Origin: Escarpia spicata
Lineage: Eukaryota > Annelida > Polychaeta > Sabellida > Siboglinidae
Length of the DNA stretch: 64,000 bases
Reading direction: 5' to 3'
NCBI GenBank assembly: GCA_963995525.1
Contig: OZ023216.1
Coordinates: 54,691,611-54,755,610 of the forward strand
The notes below the pieces were generated by a model. That model was not told the DNA's origin and did no database searches. It was given only the letters and a program-made list of their open reading frames with translations. The translations under genes were made by a program, and so were the position numbers. Position 1 is the first letter of the stretch. Every line of letters starts with the position of its first letter. Positions 55,800-64,000 of this stretch are shown here, piece after piece.

Positions 55800-56264
55800 A
55801 TACACACAAGCAAGTAAACAACCAAACAAGATGTACAAAAACAGGTTCGTTCCCCATGCCATAATTCACCTAAACAAACTTTGAGTTAACAAACCACCAT
55901 AAGCTAGCCGACCGTTAACATATTTAAATTATGCATTAACTATTCTCACGTTTGTATTACTATCATAAACTTATTTTTGTATGCACTACGTTTAACTATG
56001 TTTACTAACAATACCTTGTATTCTCTTTATGCTCAGCAAGCAGAAGAAAGTTATCCGATGTATCTATTATTATTGGACAATAAATTCGTATTATGTTGTG
56101 TACAGTGATTCCGTCATCATCACCCTTGTGGTGCCACTGAGCCCCGCCTAAGTTGTCCGGATAGACATGCAGCTGTCAGCATGTGGCGTCACTTTGTTAA
56201 GCCTAAAGCTAGCATATGCAAGGAAACAGCATGCTGATGCGGGATGCAACAAAATAATTGCAAC
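55800..56264. other. No gene seen
   Basis: Sequence between the CA tract and a SINE; an AATAAA near 56,080 has no coding context. Confidence 0.4.
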
Positions 56265-56510
56265 GAACCTTGGGCAAATTCGTGTACTCTACATTGCTTC
56301 AGTTCCCTCAGCTGTATGAATGAGTACCTGGCTATAGACAGTGGTGGATATTTGTGTACGAATAGTCTTCCCACATTAATTGCAACGTGACTAAATTCTT
56401 CCCAGAGAAGTCGAAATGGTGTTCGATTGAACAGGTCTGCCAGGGAGTAAAGTGTAAAGCGCTTTGAGCAGTCCTGAGGAATGGATGCTGCGCTATATAA
56501 GAACTTACCT
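56265..56510 (+). mobile_element. tRNA-derived SINE lacking its head
   Basis: Body GAATGAGTACCTGGCTATAG and tail AAAGCGCTTTGAGCAGTCC, ATGCTGCGCTATATAAGAAC. The tRNA-like head is missing, as in 5' truncation. Confidence 0.8.
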
Positions 56511-56611
56511 TTCTACTTATTTTTTGTTCACCCGCAGAATTGTCTATTTATTGATAATTTTACATTGATTAGATTGGCACGACTAAAACTATTCGTATGG
56601 ATCTTGCGTAG

Positions 56612-56665
56612 CACACGCGCACACGCGCACACGCGCACACGCGCACACGCGCACACGCGCACACG
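56612..56665. repeat. CACACGCG microsatellite
   Basis: Six to seven 8-bp units just upstream of the LINE-3 coding region. Confidence 0.93.
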
Positions 56666-56699
56666 CACTCACGTGTTTCCAGCGCTCGGTGTTATGTAT

Positions 56700-59249
56700 T
56701 GTGGAGTTTGCATGTTTAAGATACAGATTACTGTTTGGTGTAACATAGTTACAGGAAACTCAACGTTAACAGTTGGGTTAGTTTATCGAAGTCCAAACAT
56801 AAGCATAGAAGAGAATGAAAAAATACAAAACGCTATAAGGGAAGTAAACAAACGGGACTGTATTATTATGGGGGATTTTAACAATCATTATCATTGTTCC
56901 ATTTTAACAATGGAAATCTCTGCAGAGTATGGGGAGAGAGGACCACAAGTTTTTAGTTTTAGTTCAAGATACATTCCTTTCTCAACATGTGCTAGAACCA
57001 ACCAGGGGTGAGAATGTGTTAGACATAGTTTTGTCCTCACAGAATGAATTAGTTGACAATGTCAAGATATGTGAGCCACTGGGGAGTAGCGATCACAACC
57101 AGATACATTTTACCATCAAAGTAAAATCAGAAAGGAATAGTAAAAAGCAGTATAGGAGAAATTTCCACAAAGGAAGGTATAAGGACATGAGGAAATATTT
57201 AGCAAAGATAGACTGGAATAAGACACTGATAAATAAGACGGCAACAGAATGCTGGAATATATTAAAGAGTGAAATTAAGTGCATAGTCGATAAATTTGAA
57301 CCCTTAAAAAACAAGGAAAACGGTCCAAAAAGAAACACTTATCGAAAGAAGCCATTAGAAAAATTAAGTATAAACAAATGATGTGGAAGTCATATAGATG
57401 TACTGGAAATGATGAAGACTACAACAGTTATAAACAAGTACTTAACCAAGCTACAGCTGAAATTATAAATTCAAAGAGAAGCTATGAACAACAATTAGCT
57501 AGTAATATAAAACATGACAGCAAGAGTTTTTATGCGTATGTTCGAAGCAAACATAATGTTAAAGATAAGGTCGGTCCTCTAGAAAATAGTGCTGGAAATA
57601 TAATATCAGAGGGATTCTTAATGGCAGAAGACCTGAATGAGTACTTTAGTTCTGTGTTTACCAGGGAAGATATTAGTTCACTGCCAATACCAGAGGCTAA
57701 GTTCAAGGGGGCAGATTCAGATTATTTAGGACAATTAATTGTAACCCCGGAAATGGTAGCTAAGAAAATAAGGGCTATGAAGGATAATAAATCACCTGGA
57801 GTGGATGGTATTCCACCCAAACTACTATTGGAAATTGTAGAACAAATTAGCATACCGCTTGCAACAGTTTTCAACTTGTCATTAGATGAGGGAGTGGTTC
57901 CTTTAGAATGGAAAGAAGCAAACATTATACCGCTATTCAAAAAAGGTTCGAGAAACAAGTCAGAGAACTATAGACCAGTGAGTTTAACATCAGTGATTTG
58001 TAAATTATTAGAAAGACTAATTAAAGATCACATGGTGGATTTTCTTGTTAAACAAAACTTGATAAACCCATCTCAACATGGTTTTTTTTAAAGCGAGGTC
58101 ATGTTTAACAAATATGTTATGTTTTTTGGAAGACAACACTAAGTGGGTAGATGAGGGATCACCAGTAGATATCGTCTACTTAGATTTTCAAAAAGCTTTC
58201 GACAAAGTACCACATCAAAGATTACTGCTTAAACTAAAGGCCCATGGCATAGGAAATGGTATAATAAACTGGATAGAACAATGGCTGATTGACAGAAGAC
58301 AACGTGTAGTAGTTGATGGGGAGGCTTCAAACTGGAAATCGGTATTGAGTGGGGTACCACAGGGATCAGTATTAGGTCCTATATTATTCTTAATATATAT
58401 CAATGATTTGGATGATGAAATAACAAGCAAGGTGTTGAAATTTGCGGATGATACAAAGGTGTTTAGAAGGATTAAAATTGATGGAGATAGACAGCATTTA
58501 CAAGATGATCTTGACAGGTTGATCAAATGGTCTGAAAAGTGGCAAATGCTGTTCAATTTTGGGAAATGTAAATGCCTCCACACAGGACATGGGAACGAAG
58601 AAGTAGAATATACAATGGGGGGTACTGTACTAAGTACTACTGTAAAAGAAAAGAACTTAGGGTTAACCATCAGTGCTGATATGAATTTTTCAGAGCAGTG
58701 CGGAATTGCAGCTTCAAAGGGAAATCAAATCCTTGGATTAATTAGGCGAAACATAACGTATAAGGAAAAAGAGCTAATAATACCGCTGTACAAAACAATA
58801 GTTAGGCCTCATTTAGAATATTGTATTCAAGCGTGGAGGCCATATCGCAGGAAGGACATAGATATGCTAGAAAGAGTGCAGATGAGAGCAACTAAAATGA
58901 TACCAAATCTGAGGGATCTTAGTTACGAAATACGCCTAAAAAATGCGGTTTAACAACACTAGAGACCAGGAGATTGAGAAGAGATCAGATAGAATTGTTT
59001 AAAATATTGAAGGGTTATGAAAATATTGATAGAAATATGTTTTTATCAGTTAAGAAAGATAAAAGGACTAGAGGACATGAACTTGCATTAGCAAAGGAGC
59101 AGAGTAGATTGGATATAAGAAAGTTTTCATTTTCACAAAAGACTTTAAAAGAATGGAACAGATTACGTGCTGATTGTGTGGGTGCTAGTAGCGTGAATAT
59201 GTTTAAAAATAAAATCGACACATACCTCAGACGGGCGGGATACACATAG
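56700..59249 (+). pseudogene. LINE-3 endonuclease-reverse transcriptase, frameshifted
   Basis: Endonuclease parts: LTVGLVYRSPNIS and IIMGDFN, then after a shift LEPTRGENVLDIVLSSQNEL and GSSDHNQI. Polymerase parts: NKSPGVDGIPPKLL, NYRPVSLTSVICKLLE, VYLDFQKAFDKVPH, SGVPQGSVLGP and KFADDTKVF. The C-terminal part has LEYCIQAWRPYRRKDIDMLE and KEWNRL. The main breaks are at homopolymers: eight T near 58,082 where seven keep the frame, and a run of six A near 58,940 where seven would. The catalytic residues that can be seen are intact, so the copy is young or the indels are sequencing errors. Confidence 0.9.
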
Positions 59250-59345
59250 ATAAAAGGGTCGGACTCTCGATAAGCCAAAGGGCTTCCTTGTCCACCTGCC
59301 ACCTAGAGTTAATTCTCTGGGTGGCAATCTTGTTAAATCTTGTTA
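56700..59345 (+). mobile_element. LINE-3: CR1/jockey-like LINE, 5'-truncated
   Basis: It begins inside the endonuclease and runs through reverse transcriptase to a 3' UTR that ends CTTGTTAAATCTTGTTAAAT, a short terminal repeat as in CR1 elements. Other copies: 43,859-44,826 and, inverted, 37,069-37,270. Confidence 0.92.
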
Positions 59346-59471
59346 AATCATTACGATTAGTAATCAACTACACGGGTTGGCGATATACCAGAATGCTTCT
59401 GGTGTGCATTGAAGAAACGTTACAAAACACGGACGGACATTTACAGCTAGTAACGTCTACTGGGTGGATAA

Positions 59472-60545
59472 TCACAAATTCAACTTAACAACAGGTTTGA
59501 TAGCTCGTGATGAACGCCTAATAGCAGCTGGCGACTGAATGACAGTCGGTGTTGGTGACCCTAACACGTTAGGTGCCTTAGCATTGGGTGCTTTTTCTGT
59601 TTGTGCTCCATGACCTACTGGATCGACCGGATCGACTGGATCGACCACCACAGGCTCTGTCTCGGATGTCACGACAATGGGAAGTGCAGTCGCGACATCG
59701 CTCTAACCTTCAGGTGTAGCTGGGTGGTCATCATTCGCGACCATGTGGTCCACATGAACGGATAGCCCCCTGTTTCCTGGCAGTCTGACCAAATATTGTT
59801 AGTGGCCCTAAAACTCTGACCACCTTTCCAGTGTCCACTTCTCCATTCCTCATGTCATGTTTCTGACTCTCACTCTCTAGTAGACGTCGAACTTGCGAAG
59901 GCGTGAATGAGCTCCAACTTGCTGTTGTTTCTGCTTTAATTGCCGATCTTGCACTACTGCTTCGAGACTGAGTTTCGACATCGCAAGTCTGGTGCGTGGC
60001 GCTCGGTTCAGGAACAACTCTAACGGCGTTTTATCGTAAGTGAATACGGTGTGTTTCGGTATGTCCGACAGACGTTGCTGCAATGGTAGCTGGCTGTTTG
60101 ACTTTGCAAGCATCTTCTTGAATGTCTGGACATTCCTCTCTGCGAGGCCGTTCGTCGCCGGATGGTAATCTGGACACAGTATATGCTTGACGCCATTCAA
60201 CCCCAAGAAACGACAAAATTCCTCTCAAGCGAACCGAGGTCTGTTGTCTCGCGTAGTAACCCAAATGCTGCGAACATACTTCTCAGTTGCCTCAGTTGCA
60301 CTTTGAATTACTATCCACCCCGACAAGGAAGTTCTGTCCGTCTTTTTCTGCAAAATACACATGGATACGTTCTCATGTTCCCGTAGCCCAAGGCCATGGC
60401 ACCAGTGGTGCTACACCTTCGGCGTGCTCGCTACATGGCTGCATTCCCGACAGTTTGGGACACAGTCCTCGATATCCGCGTCAAGGCCAGGCCACCAGAC
60501 GAAGCTTCTAGCGATCGACTTCATTCTGACCATGCCCCGATGTAT
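59472..60545 (-). pseudogene. Ty3/gypsy integrase relic
   Basis: From right to left: HRGMVRMKSIARSFVWWPGL and CVPNCRECSHV (the integrase zinc site), then after damage CPDYHPATNGLAERNVQTFK (the catalytic Glu helix). LFLNRAPRTRL follows, then a GTGKVVRVLGP-like and VHVDHMV region in shifted frames, then a Pro-rich end with IRRSSRAIKP. The catalytic core start, RT and LTRs are not found. It is a different and much older gypsy family than 11828-16470. Confidence 0.82.
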
Positions 60546-61699
60546 CACACGCAGATCTCATAGTATATGTTATCTGAACACTGCTGGAATGTCTTTAAGA
60601 AGCTTTTCAAAATGCTCAGTATCGAGGCCAACCTCAACGATCCTGTTAACGCAGCATTTCACAAACTTCTGTAACGGAGACATTTGAAAGCACCATTAAC
60701 ACGTTTTTTTAAAGAACGAAACATTCCCTCTGCCGTTTTAATCTTAAGTGCCAGTTTTAAGTAAACTGTTTACAGCAAAACATGTACACACGCACGGACA
60801 TGCTTACATAGGCACGTACATGCACGCACAGGCACGCATCACGCAGACACGCGCAGAAATGAATCGATTGCCCAGGCCGGTGTGTTACCGATTCTTCGTG
60901 AATAGCTCGTTTGATGGCTTGTGTCTGTAAACAAAGCCATTTGTTACGGAGAAGGGGGGTCACAGTCTGTTGTAATTCATGGATATACATAATTATTTGT
61001 AATGTTCCAAATGCTAACAATGTCGTTTTCCTGCAGTACGTGCATAGTTGCCTATATAATAATAATACACCAACTGAACCCATGACCCATTGGATATGCG
61101 ATCACTTCACATATTTAGGAGTTAGTAATAATTAAGCGATATTTCTCATAAAGTTGATATTTATAATTCTAGTACATTTGTTTTCTATGTGATCATCTTC
61201 TCCACTTATCTGACTACGTTTGTACTAAAATTCAGCGTATTCCTAATAACATCACTGTATCTACGGGGTGTCTCAGAACACCACCCGATTTTTGACACGC
61301 TAAAAACGTGCGAAGGTACGAGACATTGCAGTGGCACGGCGAACGATCCCTTCATCCCCCGTGTAGTTCCACTCGAATTTTTGTTGTTAGATCTTGTTCT
61401 CAATCGAAGTTGACGTTTGTATGGACCGAGCGTGGTGAGACATGTCTTTCTCTGTTACGCCTCTTTCGTTTTGTTGATTGATCTCCTTTCAGTATAGGTG
61501 ATACACTCTCTACGAGGTTTATTATCATGGTTTAATGATACAGCTGTACATGCAACTTAACAATATACTTATACATTACACTAATTGATAATATATGACG
61601 TATCCATAAAGTTCATATTTATATAATATAAAAGTAAATTATTTATATCTCTGGTTTGCTTACGAGTTGTAGTATTATTCTTACTATTATATAACTAGG
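60546..61699. other. No gene seen
   Basis: Short ACACGCACG and GGCACGCA runs near 60,785-60,855; otherwise nothing recognisable. Confidence 0.4.
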
Positions 61700-64000
61700 T
61701 AATATCTAGTAGTAGGCATCCTGCAGTCTCGTGAGACTATGGATCTGTGCCCTGGTGTCGAAGATCAGTTGTTGGCTTGGCAGCGTTTGTTGTGGCTGTA
61801 GAGGCCAATTCTTGAGTGGCAGTCTTTATTGCATATTGAACTTGAAGGTGCTCTCGGCTCTGTTCTCAGCAGCCTGGGTGTTTTTTTTTCTGCGGTTGCG
61901 TTTTTCTTCTGCTAGCATGCGGAGAGTATCCTCTCCTCTTTCGAGACCCGTGTGTAGTTTCTGCCTCCATGTGGATCGATCTCCAGCAAGATTTTCCCAG
62001 TTGTCAACATATATGTCTAGTGCCTTCAAGTCTCGCATGCATACGTCCTTGAAGCGCAGATGGGGACGTCATGCAGCTTTCTTACCAGTGGCCAGCTCAC
62101 CGTAGAGGATGTCTTTTGGAAGTCTCCCATCTTCCATCCGATGAACATGGCCGAGCCAGCGGGGAAGGAGTTGGCTGAGCATGATCACCAAGCTTATTGA
62201 CTTGGCACGTGAGAGAACCTCTGTTTTGGGGACTCGGTCCTTCCAGGAGATCCCGAGGATGCGCCGTAAGCAGCGAATGTGAAATGAGTTCAGTCGATTC
62301 TCCTGAGTGGACTACAACGACTCACTACCGTACAGAAGTGTACTAAGAAGGCAAGCGTTGTACACTGTCACCTTTGTATGCTTTGTCAGCATTTTGTTAT
62401 TCCACACTCTCCTTGCAAGCCGGGCAAGTGTTGAGGCCGCTCGCCCAATCCTTCTGCTGATTTCTGCTTTTAAGGAGAGGTTGTCAGCAACGGTGAACCC
62501 GAGGTAGGTGAAAAGGTGGACAACCTCTAGCTCATACTTGTTTATGGTGATGTCTGGCGGAGTGATCACATCCTGCCTCGTGATGTTAGTCTTTCTCAAG
62601 CTGACTGTCAGTCCGAAATCCATGCATGCGTTTGCAAAGCGGTTCATGAGGTTTTGTAGCTCGTCCTCAGTATGCGTGATGACTACTGCATTGTCCGCAA
62701 ACGGAAAGTCTCTGACGTGGGCCAGGCGCATCTTGGTCTTCGCCTTTAGGCGAGACAAGTTGAATAATTTTTCGTCAGATCTCGTGTTCATGTACACTCC
62801 TTCTGTCGAAGAACCAAAGGCGTGCTTCAACATAAGGGCAAAGAATATCCCAAAGACGGTTGGGACGAGGACGCATCCCTGTTTGACGCCACTGATAACG
62901 TTAAAAGTCTCAGAAGTAGAACCGTCATACAGGATTGTACCTCTCATATCATCGTTGAATGAATTGATTACGCTGCAGAGTTTTGGGGGGCATCCTATCT
63001 TCGGTAGGATCTTAAACAGATCATCCCTGCTCACAAGGTCGAAGGCTTTGGTAAGATCGATGAAGGCAATGTACAGCGGCTTCTGCTGTTCCCTGCATTT
63101 CTCATGTAACTGTCAAAGCGAAAAGATCATGTCACTAGTTGATCTATTTGCTCTGAAGCCACACTGAAATTCTGGGTAGAATCTGTCAGCGAGTATGTGT
63201 AGACTGTTCAGGATGACACGATCAAACAACTTGCCAACTAAGCCCAAGAGTGAGATGCCTCTGTAATAGTTACAATAACTCATGACTCCTTTGTTTTTGT
63301 ATAGCGTGACGATGTTGGCGTCCCTCATGTCTTGCGGCATGGCCCCTTCACTCCAGCACTAACAAAGATGTACGTGTAGGAGTAGGGTGCTCCTGCCGCA
63401 CTTGATGATTTCGGGTGGAATTCAATCGCCTTTAGGTGCTTTTCTACTGGAGATGTTGTCAATAGCCTTGCTGAATTCGTCGATGGTTGGTTCCTCGTCC
63501 AGCTGCATTAGAATGGGTAGACATTCTATGCCACCCATGGCTGAGCTGGTGACAGCATTCTCTCAGTACCCTACCCACCTCTCCATTAGCTTTTTCCTGT
63601 CATGGATCTCCTCCCCTGTGGAAGACCTCAGGGGAGTTGTCTTGCTCTGAGTATGGCCTACGGCTTTCATTATGCCGCCATACTTGGCCCCAGTGTTGCC
63701 TGTATCAGCTGACCCTTGGATGTCCTTGCATATCTGGTGCCAGGATTCGTTCGCACAGCGCCTAGCAGTCTGCTGGACTTTGCTTCTGGCTGTTCGGAGT
63801 ACCTGGAGGGTTGCTTGGCTGGGTGAGCGCTTGTGTTATTCAAGGGCTGCGCGCTTGGCCTCGATAACTGGAGTTATGACACTGCAGTTAACCACGAACC
63901 AATCATTTGTCTTCCTTGACTTCTTCTTTCCAAAGACTGCTGATGACAGTGCTTTGATCGGGGGTGTCTCCAAGATGTATTGTGTTGGGGCTTCGTCTGA
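61700..64000 (-). mobile_element. RTE-like LINE, 3' part, runs off the window
   Basis: The element continues beyond position 64,000, where the endonuclease should lie. The 3' end near 61,700 reads CTCACGAGACTGCAGGATGC then CTACTACTA, a short CTA-type tail. Confidence 0.85.
61731..64000 (-). pseudogene. RTE-like reverse transcriptase, broken
   Basis: From the window edge: a linker with WHQICKDIQGSADTGNTGAK, then MPQDMRDANIVTLYKNKGV, NYYRGISLLGLVGKLFDRVI and CGFRANRSTSDMIFSL. A gap or frameshift covers motif A. Next come SRDDLFKILPKIGCPPKL, SGVKQGCVLVPTVFGIFF, FADNAVVITHTEDELQNLMN, LFTYLGFTV and SRRIGRAASTLARLARRVWN. The C-terminal stretch has MRDLKALDIYVDNWENLAGD. The catalytic FADD is FADN here: the second Asp is Asn, so the polymerase would be inactive. 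Stops and frame changes occur near 62,310, 63,115, 63,360 and 63,560. Confidence 0.88.

Overview
The window is AT-rich animal nuclear DNA, with long introns, canonical GT-AG splice signals, CpG-to-TpG decay and a dense, layered load of retroelements. No operon, ribosome binding site or intact cellular gene is present. The mix of CR1/L2-like and RTE-like LINEs, tRNA-derived SINEs, a Ty3/gypsy element and hAT-like DNA transposons, beside exons of metazoan families (DHX36-type helicase, laminin-type EGF and laminin G modules, a P2X7-like intracellular domain), suggests a marine invertebrate or basal chordate. I cannot name the species.

Layout. 1-6.9 kb: LINE tails, two SINEs, a decayed reverse transcriptase, a 38-bp minisatellite. 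6.9-17.7 kb: a four-layer nest. A ~428-bp repeat (R) was split by LINE-1 and again by LINE-2, and LINE-2 was then split by a complete Ty3/gypsy element with 137-bp LTRs that read as identical. A second R lies inverted at 1656-2084. 18.2-22.9 kb: a ~3-kb tandem duplication carrying Pol III-type boxes, flanking a broken PHD finger. 23.1-25.4 kb: three candidate exons of an unknown gene on the plus strand and a broken hAT-like transposase on the minus strand. 25.9-35.4 kb, minus strand: an intron-containing DHX36-like helicase pseudogene with stops, frameshifts and a damaged donor; a 27-bp minisatellite has grown from the end of one of its exons. 36-45.6 kb: truncated LINEs, one P2X7-like exon, and laminin EGF and duplicated laminin G exons on the minus strand. 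45.6-56 kb: microsatellites, small inverted-repeat elements, a CpG-rich motif cluster with candidate exons, hAT-like elements, a near-perfect palindrome. 56-64 kb: SINE, a frameshifted CR1-like LINE, a gypsy relic, and an RTE-like LINE running off the window end.

The genes do not form a pathway. The window is best read as a record of invasion and decay: one young LTR element that may still be competent, older LINEs broken by indels, and at least one dead duplicate of a cellular helicase gene. Nothing here convincingly shows a new multi-gene system. The most unusual items are the exon-derived minisatellite loaded with splice donors and the four-layer nest.
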